Positions 51,974 through 61,490 of a stretch of 64,000 nucleotides of DNA are shown in pieces. This DNA is from Haloterrigena gelatinilytica (GTDB taxonomy: Archaea; Halobacteriota; Halobacteria; Halobacteriales; Natrialbaceae). The stretch spans positions 3,348,001 to 3,412,000 of the forward strand of contig NZ_JABUQZ010000001.1 in NCBI RefSeq assembly GCF_013342145.1, read 5' to 3'. Both the position numbers and the translations under genes were made by a program. Each line of letters starts with the position of its first letter. Position 1 is the first letter of the stretch. Below the pieces are notes generated by a model. It had not been told where the DNA came from. It ran no database searches and worked only from the letters and a program-made list of their open reading frames with translations.

Positions 51974-53830
51974 ATGACGGCCCCCGTCGCGCTCGCACAG
52001 GACCTCGCGACCCGGCCCGAACTGACGACGGACGCCCTCGTCGTCTTCGGCGTCCTCGCGCTCGCGCTCGCGTTGTTCGTCACCGAACGGCTGCCGATCG
52101 ACGTGACCGCGATCCTGCTGATCGTGATTCTGGTCGTCCTCGAGCCGTGGACGGGGATCGACCCCGAGACCGGCATCTCCGGGTTCGCCAACGAGGCGAC
52201 GATCACGGTGCTGGCGATGTTGATCCTCAGCGGCGGCATCAGCCGGACGGGACTCGTCCAGGAACTGGGACGGCGGATGGCCGCCTTCGCGGGCGAGAGT
52301 CTCCGGAAGCAGCTGTTCGCGACCGTCGCCGCGACCGCGCCGGTCTCCGGCTTTCTGAACAACACGCCGGTCGTCGCGCTGCTCGTCCCGGTCGTCACCG
52401 ACGTCGCCAACCGCGGGAACACCTCGCCCTCGAAGCTGCTGATTCCGCTGTCGTACGCCTCGCAGGTCGGCGGGATGCTCACCCTGATCGGCACCTCGAC
52501 GAACATCCTCGCCAGCGACGTCAGCGCTCGACTCGGCTCACAGTACCCCGAGCTTCACCGGTTCTCGATGTTCGAGTTCACGCAGTTGGGGGTCATCGTC
52601 GTCATCACCGGCTCGTTATACTTGATCTTCGTCGGTCACTACCTCCTCCCCGAGCGGGTTCCGCCGCGGGCGGACTACCTCGAGGAGTACGACGTCGGAG
52701 ACTACATCGCCGACGTCGCGGTGGTCCCCGGCTCGCCGCTCGTGGGGGAGACGGTCGGCGAGGCGACCGACAGGTTCGGTCCCGAGATCGACGTCGTACA
52801 GGTCGTCCGCGACGAGGACCGATCGGTCGCGCCCCGTCGAAGCACCCACCTCGCGGAGGGCGACGTCCTCGTCGTCCGCACGAACCGGAACGCGATCGCG
52901 ACCCTCGAAGACGCCGAAGGCGTCGAACTCGTCGGCCAGCCCGACACCGCCGCGAATCTCTCTCCGGACGGCGAGTCGGGGATCATCACGGAGCTGGTCG
53001 TCGCGATGGACTCGCAACTGGTCGGCGAACGCCTCGATCCCGAGTCGTTTCGCGAGGAGTTCGGCGCCGCCGTCCTCGGCCTCCGGCGCCACGGGGCGCT
53101 CGTCGGCGAGCGGATCGTCGGCCGCCGGCTCGACGTCGGCGACACGCTGCTCATTCAGGCGCCGCCCGACACGCTGAATCGACTCTCGCGGCGCGACGGC
53201 GTGATCGTCGCCCGCGAACCGCCCCGCTCCGAGTACCGCGCCGACAAGGCGCCGATCGCCGTCGCCATCATGATCGGCGTCGTCGCGGTGGCGGCCCTCG
53301 AGATCTATCCGATCCTGATCTCCGCGCTCGCGGGCGTGGTCGCGATGGTCGTCACGGGCGTCTTGGATCCGAACGAACTGTACGACGCCGTCGAGTGGGA
53401 CATCATCTTCCTGCTGGCGGGCGTGATCCCGCTCGGGATCGCCCTCGAGGGAAGCGGCGCGGCCGCCTACCTCGCCTTCCTGGTCGTCGAGGCGGCCGGC
53501 TTCCTGCCGACGCTGGCCGTGCTCTGGTTATTCTACATCCTGACCGGGCTGCTCACTGAGGTCATCAGCAACAACGCCAGCGTCGTGCTCCTGATCCCGG
53601 TCGCGGCCGCGGCGGCGGCGGGAATCGGCGCGAACCCGTTCGCGTTCGTCCTGGCGGTCACCTTCGCCGCGAGCACGGCCTTTCTGGGGCCGATCGGCTA
53701 CCAGACGAACCTCTTCGTCTACGGCCCCGGCGGCTACCGCTTCAGCGACTACGCGCGGATCGGCGCGCCGCTGCAGGTGCTGCTCTCGGTGGTCACCGTC
53801 CTCGGGATCGCGTTCTTCTGGGGCGTCTGA
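51974..53830 (+). CDS. SLC13/DASS-type anion transporter with two RCK_C domains
   Basis: 618 residues from the ATG at 51974. Membrane half 1 (about 20-210) with SGFLNNTPVVALLVPVV and MLTLIGTSTNILASDVS; a soluble middle with two TrkA-C domains (about 240-325 VVPGSPLVGETVGEATDRFG and 335-415 ELVVAMDSQLVGERLDPESF); membrane half 2 with LLTEVISNNASVVLLIPVAA and a final FLGPIGYQTNLFVYGPGGY. The NNTP/SNNAS and GTSTN/YQTN motifs are those of DASS carriers for sulfate or dicarboxylates; RCK_C modules may sense a nucleotide. Substrate not deducible. Confidence 0.9.
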   Translation: MTAPVALAQDLATRPELTTDALVVFGVLALALALFVTERLPIDVTAILLIVILVVLEPWTGIDPETGISGFANEATITVLAMLILSGGISRTGLVQELGRRMAAFAGESLRKQLFATVAATAPVSGFLNNTPVVALLVPVVTDVANRGNTSPSKLLIPLSYASQVGGMLTLIGTSTNILASDVSARLGSQYPELHRFSMFEFTQLGVIVVITGSLYLIFVGHYLLPERVPPRADYLEEYDVGDYIADVAVVPGSPLVGETVGEATDRFGPEIDVVQVVRDEDRSVAPRRSTHLAEGDVLVVRTNRNAIATLEDAEGVELVGQPDTAANLSPDGESGIITELVVAMDSQLVGERLDPESFREEFGAAVLGLRRHGALVGERIVGRRLDVGDTLLIQAPPDTLNRLSRRDGVIVAREPPRSEYRADKAPIAVAIMIGVVAVAALEIYPILISALAGVVAMVVTGVLDPNELYDAVEWDIIFLLAGVIPLGIALEGSGAAAYLAFLVVEAAGFLPTLAVLWLFYILTGLLTEVISNNASVVLLIPVAAAAAAGIGANPFAFVLAVTFAASTAFLGPIGYQTNLFVYGPGGYRFSDYARIGAPLQVLLSVVTVLGIAFFWGV

Positions 53831-53946
53831 TGCAGTTCTCCCCAAGTGATTTCACACGCTACCCTGAAATGACACGACGTTATGAGCGTCCGTGTGAAAC
53901 GAGTCCGAAACCGACCTGCGACTACGCTGAAGGGGCAGCCCGAACG

Positions 53947-54330
53947 ATGAATCCGACCCGTATCGACGCGATCATCGATCTCGCCTACGGCGTACTGATT
54001 TTCGTCTCGGTCGTTCTGATCGTCGTCGAGGGAACGCGAGTCGGATTGGCGCTCGGCCTGGGCGTCCTCGTCTCGTACGCGTTGCACGTGATCTGGAAGA
54101 TGGCGCGCTTCGATCCGGAGTGGATGACGAGGGAAGTAGAAGAGACGGTCGAAGAGGCCGTCGAACAGTCGATCGGCGAGCAGGTCGACGCGGTCCAACA
54201 ACAGATCGAAACCGTCGACGAGCGCATCGACCGTCGTCCGCGCGAAGACGAGATCGAGGACCTCCTCGAGGAGACGGTCGCCGACGACGCGGCGGGCGGC
54301 GGAGACGGGACCGAGAACTCGGGTCGGTAA
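53947..54330 (+). CDS. Small membrane protein with long coiled coil
   Basis: 127 residues from the ATG at 53947 (MNPTRIDAIIDLAYGVLIFV). Two membrane segments (about 13-30, 33-52), then an acidic coiled coil of about 60 residues (REVEETVEEAVEQSIGEQVD, AVQQQIETVDERIDRRP) and a disordered end. Between the SLC13 transporter and the PiT gene on the same strand. Unknown function; the coiled coil could tether or oligomerise partners. Confidence 0.6.
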   Translation: MNPTRIDAIIDLAYGVLIFVSVVLIVVEGTRVGLALGLGVLVSYALHVIWKMARFDPEWMTREVEETVEEAVEQSIGEQVDAVQQQIETVDERIDRRPREDEIEDLLEETVADDAAGGGDGTENSGR

Positions 54331-54452
54331 CCCCTCGAAGCCGTATCGGTTCACTGACGCGGACACCACTCACACCCGACGTTCCGTCGATTCTCGCGAC
54401 GTACACGACGGCACAACGAATATCCGAATCGACGTGAAAGCCGTACATCAGT

Positions 54453-55631
54453 ATGGTGTCCGTGCTGCTGCTCGTGGGGATTCTCGTGGCCGTCTTCGTG
54501 GGCTACAACATCGGCGGCGCGACGACGGGACCGGCGTTCGGTCCGGCCGTCGGTGCCGACGCCATCTCGAAGACGACCGCCGGCGTACTGATGACGGTGT
54601 TTTTCTTCGTCGGTGCGTGGACGATCGGGCGGCGCGTCGTCGAGACCCTCGGGGGCGACCTCGTCTACGATCCCGGGGTCTTCACGCTCGAGGCGAGCGT
54701 CGGCGTCCTCTTTTTCATCGGCGTGGCGCTGTTCATCGGGAACTTCTTCGGCGTCCCCGCCTCGACGTCGATGACCGCCGTCGGCTCGATCGCGGGACTC
54801 GCACTCGCCGCCGGGGAACTCAACTGGGTCGTAATGGGGCAGATCGCCATCTGGTGGATCGTCTCCCCGTTCATCGGATTCTGGGTCTCGCTGATCATCG
54901 GCCGCTACTTCTACTCGTCCCTCAATCGAACGCTCGCGATGGAACGCAGCGTCGGCCCGCTCGTTCGGATCGATCGGTCCGGCCGCGTTCCGATCCCGAC
55001 TCCGAGCGACACCACCAACCGGCGCGAACTGGGCGGCGTGGCGATGGTGATCGTCATCGGCTGCCTGATGGCGTTCAGTTCCGGGACCTCGAACATCGCG
55101 AACGCGATCGCCCCGCTCGTCGGCAGCGGCGAACTCGAGATGAATCCCGCCATCGTCATCGGCTGTGTCGCGGTCGGGATCGGGACGGTCACGATCGCAC
55201 GGCGCACCCTCGAGACGATGGGCAACGAGCTCACGGAGCTGCCGCTGACGGCGGCGATCGTCACGGCGACGGTCAGCGCCTCGCTCGTGATCTTCCTCTC
55301 CGCGATCGGCATTCCGGCGAGTTTCGTCATCATCGCGACGATGTGCATCATCGGTCTGGGCTGGGGGCGGGCGACGCGACCGGTGACGGTCTCCGAGGCG
55401 GTCCGCGGCGAGGAGTCGCCGCCGGTCTCGGTCGGCGCGCTGACCGCCGATCGGGAGGGAGAGGAGTTGCCGCCGATCGGCGAAGAGGAACCCGAGCGGA
55501 TCCCGAGCGCGGCCGATCTCTTCGATCCGGCGACGACGGCCCGCGTCGTGCTCATGCAGAACGTCGTCCCGATGATCGCGACGGTCGGCGCGTACGCCAC
55601 GTTTCGGTTCGTCCCCCTCTTCGGACTCTGA
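54453..55631 (+). CDS. PiT-family phosphate transporter (copy 2)
   Basis: 392 residues, about ten membrane helices. First signature GYNIGGATTGPAFGPAVGAD, second FSSGTSNIANAIAPLVGSG, both with the inverted-repeat Asn-containing motif of PiT carriers. A hydrophilic loop near 320-370 is acidic. The copy at 59375 shares most of these stretches, including VPASTSMTAVG and IGIPASFV.IATM. Upstream of a UspA gene, same strand. Confidence 0.88.
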   Translation: MVSVLLLVGILVAVFVGYNIGGATTGPAFGPAVGADAISKTTAGVLMTVFFFVGAWTIGRRVVETLGGDLVYDPGVFTLEASVGVLFFIGVALFIGNFFGVPASTSMTAVGSIAGLALAAGELNWVVMGQIAIWWIVSPFIGFWVSLIIGRYFYSSLNRTLAMERSVGPLVRIDRSGRVPIPTPSDTTNRRELGGVAMVIVIGCLMAFSSGTSNIANAIAPLVGSGELEMNPAIVIGCVAVGIGTVTIARRTLETMGNELTELPLTAAIVTATVSASLVIFLSAIGIPASFVIIATMCIIGLGWGRATRPVTVSEAVRGEESPPVSVGALTADREGEELPPIGEEEPERIPSAADLFDPATTARVVLMQNVVPMIATVGAYATFRFVPLFGL

Positions 55632-55740
55632 CGCCGCCGCTGTCCGACGCGAGACGCCGACGGCGATCGGTATCGGTGCTCGCTTTCCTGCAGGGGGTAT
55701 ATTACCCGCTGTCCCGTATGCGAACCCGAGGCATTCGCCA

Positions 55741-56505
55741 ATGCCTGACACTGGCGATCACCGCGTGCTCGTTCCCGTCGCGGTACTCCGCGGGGAGGGC
55801 GTTCCCACGACCATCGTCGACGCGTTCGCGTCGATCCCGGTCGTCTTGCTCGGGTATCACGAAGTCCCCGAACAGACGTCGCCGGATCAGGCGCGCGATC
55901 AGTACCAGCGGCGAGCCGCGCGCGAACTCGAGGAGCGTCGGTCGGTGTTCGAAGCCGCCGGCTGTCCCGTCACCTCGCGGCTCGTGTTCACGCACGATCG
56001 CTTCAAGACGTTCGAACGCGTCGCGGTCGAAGCGGAGTGTGACGCCGTCTTGATTCTCAATCCGGCGCCGGTCCTCGAGCGGTTTCTCGTCGCGATTCGG
56101 AGCGACATTAACGTCGAGCACAAGGCGCGACTCGTCGCCACGGTGCTGGACGGGACGGAGATCGACGTGACCCTCTTTCACGTCGTCGCGGACGAACGAG
56201 ACCGGAATCGAGGGGACGAACTGCTCGCGACGACGGCCGACGCGCTCGAGGACGCGGGGGTCGGCCGCGATCGGATCTCTCGCTCGGTCGTCGTCGCCGA
56301 CTCGCCGACGGAGGCGATCCTCGAGGCCGCGGACGAACACGACGCGATCGTCGCGGGCGAGAGTCGACCGTCGATCCGTCGGTACGTCCTTCGAGACCGC
56401 GCCGAGCGGATCGCGAAGCGGACGGCCGATCCGGTCCTCGTCGTCCGCGGAGAGTACCTCGAGCCCGCCGACGAGGAGGAGGAACGCGACGCTGCAGCCG
56501 AGTAA
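55741..56505 (+). CDS. Tandem UspA-like universal stress protein (A)
   Basis: 254 residues. Two diverged UspA-like halves: HRVLVPVAVLRGEGVPTTIV (1-130) and a second half with GTEIDVTLFHVVADERDRNR, SRSVVVADSPTEAILEAADE, HDAIVAGESRPSIRRYVLRD and TADPVLVVRGEYL. The G-x2-G-x9-G(S/T) nucleotide loop is not clearly kept. A close relative is encoded convergently next door (56529). The pairing with transporters suggests a cytosolic regulatory partner. A TATA-like GTATATTA lies about 40 nt upstream. Confidence 0.8.
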   Translation: MPDTGDHRVLVPVAVLRGEGVPTTIVDAFASIPVVLLGYHEVPEQTSPDQARDQYQRRAARELEERRSVFEAAGCPVTSRLVFTHDRFKTFERVAVEAECDAVLILNPAPVLERFLVAIRSDINVEHKARLVATVLDGTEIDVTLFHVVADERDRNRGDELLATTADALEDAGVGRDRISRSVVVADSPTEAILEAADEHDAIVAGESRPSIRRYVLRDRAERIAKRTADPVLVVRGEYLEPADEEEERDAAAE

Positions 56506-56528
56506 CCGAGTGAGCGTCGAGACGATCC

Positions 56529-57275
56529 TCACGACGAATCCGATAGCGACGCCGACGACGCGTCTCGAGCGGGAGGGCGAACCACCAGAACCGGGCCGAC
56601 AGACTCGGCGGCGATCCGCTCGGGTTTCTCGCCGAGCAGGAACGACTGGAGCGACGGGGCGTGCTCGCCCACGACGATCGCGTCGTGCTCCGCCGCGGCT
56701 TCCCTGAGCGCGTCAAAGGGCGCGCCGCTGACGGCGTCGAGCGGCCCCTCGCTCACGACGAGCGTCGACGCCGCGTCGATTCCGCGCCTCGAGAGGGTTT
56801 CGACGGCCTCCTCGAGCGCCAGTCGGCCGTCGGCCTCCGCGTCGGTCGCGAGGAACAGCGTGACGCCGATCTCGCGGTCGCCGACCAGTTCGACGACGAA
56901 CTCGAGGATGCGGTCGACGGCGACGTCGCCGGTGAGCGCCACGAAGAGTCGATCGACCGATCCCGCGGCGCCCGTGATGACGTACGCTCGCGACTCCGTC
57001 TCGGCGGCGACTCGATCGATCGTCTGGTCCCGATCGTGCGTGAACGCGAGCCGGTAGTCGGCCTCGCGTCCGTCGTCCTCGAACGCCGTCGCCAGGTCGG
57101 CGAGCGCGTCGGTCGCCCGCTCGCCGTACTGGAGCCGCGCCTGATCCGGCGGCGTCTGCTCGGGCAGGACGTGGTAGCCGAGGACGGTCACGTCGACCGG
57201 CTCGAGCAGGCGGACGAGTCCGGGCGAAACCGATTCGCCCTCGAGCACGGTCAGCGGAACGAGGACGCGCGTCAT
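56529..57275 (-). CDS. Tandem UspA-like universal stress protein (B)
   Basis: 248 residues from the ATG at 57273-57275. Same two-half layout as protein A: TRVLVPLTVLEGESVSPGLV, VTVLGYHVLPEQTPPDQARL, FTHDRDQTIDRVAAETESRA, REIGVTLFLATDAEADGRLA, and HDAIVVGEHAPSLQSFLLGE. Its ATG overlaps the stop codon of the APC permease (ATGA-type), so the two are translationally coupled. UspA domains at the end of APC carriers are known to be regulatory; here it is a separate protein. Confidence 0.85.
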   Translation of the reverse strand: MTRVLVPLTVLEGESVSPGLVRLLEPVDVTVLGYHVLPEQTPPDQARLQYGERATDALADLATAFEDDGREADYRLAFTHDRDQTIDRVAAETESRAYVITGAAGSVDRLFVALTGDVAVDRILEFVVELVGDREIGVTLFLATDAEADGRLALEEAVETLSRRGIDAASTLVVSEGPLDAVSGAPFDALREAAAEHDAIVVGEHAPSLQSFLLGEKPERIAAESVGPVLVVRPPARDASSASLSDSS

Positions 57276-58699
57276 CACAGCGCCCCCCGTAGCGTCACGT
57301 CGCGCGCGTAATAGAAGTACCAGCCGGCGGTCACGGCCATCACCGCGACGCCGGTGATCTGCGAAGCGGGTTGCATGAATCCGATGAGCCCGAAGCTGGC
57401 GACCGCCCCCACCGCCGGGACGACCGGATAGCCGGGCGTCCGGAAGGCGGGATCGTACCACTCGGGCTCGTCGCGGCGAAGCGAGACGAGCGCGACGCAG
57501 ATCAGGCCGTACATGACGAGGTGCAGGAAGGACGCGACCTCCGCGAGCAGCTCCACCTGTCCGGTGGCGACCAACACGAGGATCGGTCCGCCGGCCAACC
57601 CGAGCGCGACGTGGGGCGTCCCGTACCTGAGGTTGATTCGACTCGCCCGCCGCGGGAGCAAGGCGTCCCTCGAGACGGCGTAGACCGCCCGCGACGTGCT
57701 GAGGATCGAGGCGTTGGCGCTCGAGATCGTCGCGAGCAGGCCGCCGAAGACGATCGCCAACGCGCCGATCGAACCGAGGTAGTGGCGCCCGACTTCGACC
57801 ATCGCCGTCTCGCCGAGTTCGGCGAGGCGTTCGCTTCCGAACGCGCTCGTCGCGACGAAGATGGTCACCACGTACAGGGTCCCGACGATGAGCACGGAGC
57901 CGACCATCGAAAGCGGCAGGTTCCGGCCGGGGTCTCTCATCTCGCCGGCGACGGTCGCGATCTGTGCGAAGCCGAGATAGGAGGTGAACACGAGAGCCGA
58001 CGTCGTCAACACGGGAAACGCGCCGAACGGGGCGAACCGCTCGGGCGCGGCCGGTTCGCCGACGAGGCCGAGCGCGTCGAGCCCGCCGAAGCCCAGAAAG
58101 CACACCAGAATCGAGAGCAACAGCGCGACGATTCCGTTCTGGAGCTTCGCCGCGTTCTCCGTTCCCGTGACGTTCAACACCGTGAACCCGGCGCCGAACA
58201 GCAGCGCCAGCGGGATCACCAGTCCGTTGCCGACCGCGATTCCGAGCTCCGCGAGCGTGTCGACGGCGTAATACCCGAACCCGACCAGGTAGAACGCCGT
58301 CGCGAACACGAGCCCCAGCCACAGCGACAGTCCGACGACGGTCCCGGCGAACGTCCCGAGTCCGCGCGAGATGAAGTAGTAGCCGCCGCCGCTTTTCGGC
58401 ATCGCCGTCGCGAGTTCCGACGCCGGCAGCGCCACGAAGAGCGCGATCACCGCCCCGATCGCGAACGAGCCAGCCGCGGCGGGGCCCGCGCGTCCCGCCG
58501 CCAAGCCGGGGAAGACGAAGATACCCGCACCGATCATCGTCCCGATACCGATCGCGAGGCCGCCGACGAGTCCGAGCGTCCGCTCGAGTTCGGCGTCGTC
58601 GGTCTTCGTCGCCGCTTCGGTTTCGATCGTCGGTTCGATACGCGGCGCTTCGTCGTCGATGTTGGTTCCCTCGCCGACCGCCGGCGCGTCGCGATCCAT
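57275..58699 (-). CDS. APC-superfamily amino acid permease
   Basis: 474 residues from the ATG at 58697-58699 ([20 protein letters not shown]). After a 45-residue acidic N-terminus come about twelve membrane segments. [20 protein letters not shown] is the APC substrate/Na+-site helix 1, and [20 protein letters not shown] the helix 6 region. Related to amino acid or polyamine carriers. Overlaps UspA-B. Substrate unknown. Confidence 0.9.
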   Translation of the reverse strand: MDRDAPAVGEGTNIDDEAPRIEPTIETEAATKTDDAELERTLGLVGGLAIGIGTMIGAGIFVFPGLAAGRAGPAAAGSFAIGAVIALFVALPASELATAMPKSGGGYYFISRGLGTFAGTVVGLSLWLGLVFATAFYLVGFGYYAVDTLAELGIAVGNGLVIPLALLFGAGFTVLNVTGTENAAKLQNGIVALLLSILVCFLGFGGLDALGLVGEPAAPERFAPFGAFPVLTTSALVFTSYLGFAQIATVAGEMRDPGRNLPLSMVGSVLIVGTLYVVTIFVATSAFGSERLAELGETAMVEVGRHYLGSIGALAIVFGGLLATISSANASILSTSRAVYAVSRDALLPRRASRINLRYGTPHVALGLAGGPILVLVATGQVELLAEVASFLHLVMYGLICVALVSLRRDEPEWYDPAFRTPGYPVVPAVGAVASFGLIGFMQPASQITGVAVMAVTAGWYFYYARDVTLRGAL

Positions 58700-58809
58700 G
58701 GTCGGTCCGTGGTCGCGAGTATCTATGCGACACACCCCCTTGGTACTGGGGGCGGAAGACGACGGCCGACGCCCCCGGCGATCCGTGCGAACGGCGGCCC
58801 GCCCGTGGG

Positions 58810-58817
58810 CTTATTCC
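58810..58817 (+). promoter_or_regulatory. TATA-like box of the single-domain UspA gene
   Basis: CTTATTCC is centred about 26 nt before the ATG at 58839, so the message would be leaderless. Confidence 0.45.
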
Positions 58818-58838
58818 CGTCGCCGTGGGAGGGGGCGT

Positions 58839-59264
58839 ATGGTCTCAGACGTCCTCGTGCCGATGGACGGATCGGAGATGAGCGAATACGCGCTCGAGTA
58901 CGCGATCGACGCGTTTCCGAACGCCGAGATAACCGTTCTCCACGTCGTCGGTGAGCCGTCTCCGATGTGGGGGCGAGCGACGGGTCTCGCGCTCGCCGAC
59001 GATATCGAGGAGGCGGCCCGCGAGCACGCGGAGACGGTGTTCGAACGGGCACGCGAGATCGTCACCGACGCCGACGACGACGTCGTCCTCCGTACGGAGA
59101 TCGAATTCGGCCACCCCGTCCGCGCGATCGTCGGTTGCGCCGACGACTACGAGACGGTCGTGATCGGCAGTCACGGCGGGACCGTCGCGGACCGCATCTT
59201 CGTCGGCAACGTCGCGGAGAAGGTGTTTCGACGATCACCGGTACCGGTGGTCGTCGTTCGGTGA
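58839..59264 (+). CDS. Single-domain universal stress protein UspA (C)
   Basis: 141 residues, a canonical UspA: MVSDVLVPMDGSEMSEYALE (strand 1 and Asp), TVLHVVGEPSP, and the ATP-loop VVIGSHGGTVADRIFVGNVA with G-x2-G-x9-G, ending EKVFRRSPVPVVVVR. Dimeric, probably ATP-binding. It is 110 bp upstream of PiT copy 3 on the same strand; likely stress-linked control of that carrier is an inference from position only. Confidence 0.92.
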   Translation: MVSDVLVPMDGSEMSEYALEYAIDAFPNAEITVLHVVGEPSPMWGRATGLALADDIEEAAREHAETVFERAREIVTDADDDVVLRTEIEFGHPVRAIVGCADDYETVVIGSHGGTVADRIFVGNVAEKVFRRSPVPVVVVR

Positions 59265-59341
59265 GTCGGTCGTCGACTGCATCCGGTCGTCGCGTTCCGT
59301 TCGACTCGAGGTCGTCTCGGCAAGGGAATCGCGAATGTGCG

Positions 59342-59351
59342 CGTTTTTAGT
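59342..59351 (+). promoter_or_regulatory. TATA box of PiT copy 3
   Basis: CGTTTTTAGT is centred 28 nt before the GTG at 59375, supporting that start codon and a leaderless transcript. Confidence 0.6.
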
Positions 59352-59374
59352 ATCGGTTCGTATGACTACGGGAC

Positions 59375-60559
59375 GTGAACGCGGAACCGCTGCTTATCGT
59401 CGGAATCCTCACCGCGATCTTCGTCGGCTACAACATCGGCGGCTCGACGACGGGACCGGCGTTCGGTCCGGCCGTCGGCGCGAACGTCATCACGAAGGTG
59501 ATGGCCGCCGGGCTGATGTCGGTCTTCTTCTTTATCGGGGCCTACACCATCGGTCCGCAGGTCGTCACCACGCTCGGCGAGGAGCTCGTCACCGACACCT
59601 CGATCTTCACGCTGCGCTCGAACGTCGCCGTCCTCTTCTTCATCGGCGGCGCGCTGTTCGTCGGCAACTACGCCGGCGTCCCGGCCTCGACGTCGATGAC
59701 CGCCGTCGGCGCCATCGCCGCCCTCGGGCTGGCGACCGGCGAACTCGACTGGTCGGTACTGGGCGAGATCGTCGTCTGGTGGATCGTCGCGCCGATCATC
59801 GGCTTCTGGGTGGCCGGCGTCGTCGGCCGGTACTTCTACCCGCGGATCAACGCCTGGGTCGCCATCGAGGGGAGCACGGGCGGCGAGCCGATGATCTCGG
59901 TCGACCGGTCCAGTGTCGTGCCGCGTCTCCGGTTCGGGGCCGACGGCGACCGGCGGGAGGTCACCGGCGCGTTCGTCGTCGTCGGCATCGGCTGTCTGAT
60001 GGGCTTTTCCTCGGGGACGAGCAACATCGCCAACGCGATCGCCCCGATCTACGGCACCGGCGACGTCGACATGGTGACGCTGATCCTGATCGGATCCGCG
60101 GCCGTCGCCGTCGGCTGTTTCACCATCGCCCGCCGGACGCTCGACACGCTGGGCAACGACATCACGAACCTGCCGCTGACGGCCGCGATCGTCGTCGCTG
60201 TCATCAGTTCGACCATCGTCGTCGGCCTCTCCGCGATCGGCATCCCCGCGAGTTTCGTCGTCATCGCGACGATGAGCATCGTCGGATTGGGCTGGGGACG
60301 CGCGACGCGGACGACGACGCTGTCAGACGCCGCTCGCGGCGAAGAGACCCGCGTCTCCGTCGGCGCACTCACCGCCGAAGAGGAGGGCGAACAGTCCCCC
60401 GACATCGGCGAGGAGGAGCCCGAAGACATCCCGAAGGCGTCGGACCTCTTCGATCCATCGACGACCGCCCGCGTCATCCTCATGCAAAACGTCGTCCCGA
60501 TCATCTCGACCGTCGGCGCGTTCATCACGTTCCGATTCGTGCCGATATTCGGCTTCTAG
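59375..60559 (+). CDS. PiT-family phosphate transporter (copy 3)
   Basis: 394 residues from a GTG. Same layout as copy 2: GYNIGGSTTGPAFGPAVGAN, VPASTSMTAVGAIAALGLAT, SSGTSNIANAIAPIYGTGD and NLPLTAAIVVAVISS, with the acidic loop near 320-370 (EEEGEQSPDIGEEEPEDIPK). Clearly the closer relative of copy 2, from an old duplication of the region. Preceded by a UspA gene; copy 2 is followed by one. Confidence 0.88.
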   Translation: MNAEPLLIVGILTAIFVGYNIGGSTTGPAFGPAVGANVITKVMAAGLMSVFFFIGAYTIGPQVVTTLGEELVTDTSIFTLRSNVAVLFFIGGALFVGNYAGVPASTSMTAVGAIAALGLATGELDWSVLGEIVVWWIVAPIIGFWVAGVVGRYFYPRINAWVAIEGSTGGEPMISVDRSSVVPRLRFGADGDRREVTGAFVVVGIGCLMGFSSGTSNIANAIAPIYGTGDVDMVTLILIGSAAVAVGCFTIARRTLDTLGNDITNLPLTAAIVVAVISSTIVVGLSAIGIPASFVVIATMSIVGLGWGRATRTTTLSDAARGEETRVSVGALTAEEEGEQSPDIGEEEPEDIPKASDLFDPSTTARVILMQNVVPIISTVGAFITFRFVPIFGF

Positions 60560-60856
60560 TCGAGACGTTCGACGATCGATCGCAACCGGCACTCTCGAGT
60601 CGACGACGCTCCGTCGGCGGTCGGATTCGCCGACGGCTCGCCGTTCGACCCGTTCAGTGTGGTAGCAGACGTGAAAAGCGGCAATCGATGCAGGAACTGA
60701 GAGCGTTGGTTGAAACGTTTCCTTTTCTCTCCCTCTTTGTGGACTATTAGTTGCTAAATATGGACATTCTTCCCTTCGAACTTCCAAATTCCGATTCAAA
60801 GACAATTTAGGACTGAACAGCAAGCTATACCAGTGCGGGACGTGAATCACCGAGTG
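60560..60856. other. AT-rich region upstream of ferredoxin
   Basis: 297 bp. TATA-like CTAAATATGG (60754-60763) and GACAATTTAG (60801-60810) are candidate promoters; the second would give a leader of about 25 nt for the ferredoxin. A 20-codon ORF (ATG at 60687, ending in TAG) also lies here but shows no evidence of being real. Confidence 0.45.
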
Positions 60857-61246
60857 ATGCCCACGGTAGAATACCTCAACTACGAAGTACTGGACGACCA
60901 GGGCTGGGACATGGACGACGACGACCTCTTCGAGCAGGCCGCCGACGCCGGCCTCGACGAGGAGGACTACGGTACCCTCGACGTCGCCGAGGGCGAGTAC
61001 ATCCTCGAGGCCGCCGAGGCGCAGGGCTACGACTGGCCCTTCTCGTGTCGCGCAGGCGCCTGCGCGAACTGCGCGGCCATCGTCTTCGAGGGCGAGATCG
61101 ACATGGACATGCAGCAGATCCTCTCGGACGAGGAGGTCGAGGAGAAGAACGTCCGCCTGACCTGCATCGGTTCCGCCGAGACCGACGAGGTCAAGATCGT
61201 GTACAACGCCAAGCACCTCGACTACCTCCAGAACCGCGTCATTTAA
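60857..61246 (+). CDS. fdx: Halophilic plant-type [2Fe-2S] ferredoxin
   Basis: 129 residues, the known length for Halobacterium and Haloarcula ferredoxin. Fe ligands C64, C69, C72 ([11 protein letters not shown]) and C103 (RLTCIG). The N-terminal acidic insertion ([20 protein letters not shown]) is the halophile hyperacidic domain. Electron carrier for 2-oxoacid:ferredoxin oxidoreductases. The ATG at 60857 gives the known [10 protein letters not shown] start; an upstream GTG would add eight residues. Confidence 0.96.
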   Translation: MPTVEYLNYEVLDDQGWDMDDDDLFEQAADAGLDEEDYGTLDVAEGEYILEAAEAQGYDWPFSCRAGACANCAAIVFEGEIDMDMQQILSDEEVEEKNVRLTCIGSAETDEVKIVYNAKHLDYLQNRVI

Positions 61247-61256
61247 ACTAGAAACG

Positions 61257-61286
61257 GGCCACGTCGTGGCCACAACAACGTTTTTT
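61257..61286 (+). terminator. Hairpin plus T6 after ferredoxin
   Basis: GGCCACGTCGTGGCC (61257-61271) is a perfect 7-bp stem with a 1-nt centre, followed 9 nt later by TTTTTT (61281-61286). It begins 10 nt after the stop codon, so it is a good transcription terminator candidate. Confidence 0.6.
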
Positions 61287-61313
61287 CGACGTATCTCGCG
61301 TCCCGGTTCTCGG

Positions 61314-61490
61314 TTAGTCCCGACTCTCAGCCGAGTTGCTGTTCGACACCTGCGTCTGGTCTCTGAGGAACTTCCACTCGTGTGAGTCTGCACTCCCGAA
61401 GTACAACTCCGCGTCCGAGATTCTGTACGCGACTCGTCCGCGCAGCAGCGTGTGAAAGGCTGAAGCGTTTCCCGCTAACGGACGGCCCAT
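61314..61490 (-). CDS. Possible small protein, unknown
   Basis: 58 codons from an ATG at 61488-61490: MGRPLAGNASAFHTLLRGRV, AYRISDAELYFGSADSHEWK, FLRDQTQVSNSNSAESRD. Composition is more protein-like than the opposite strand here. No family recognised. It overlaps the 5' part of the eroded zinc-finger ORF on the other strand, and only one can be real over 61382-61490. Confidence 0.3.
   Translation of the reverse strand: MGRPLAGNASAFHTLLRGRVAYRISDAELYFGSADSHEWKFLRDQTQVSNSNSAESRD

Noticed and set aside
60687-60749. 20-codon ORF (MQELRALVETFPFLSLFVDY) upstream of ferredoxin
   Set aside because: Could be a leader peptide, but there is no supporting signal and it lies before both candidate ferredoxin promoters.
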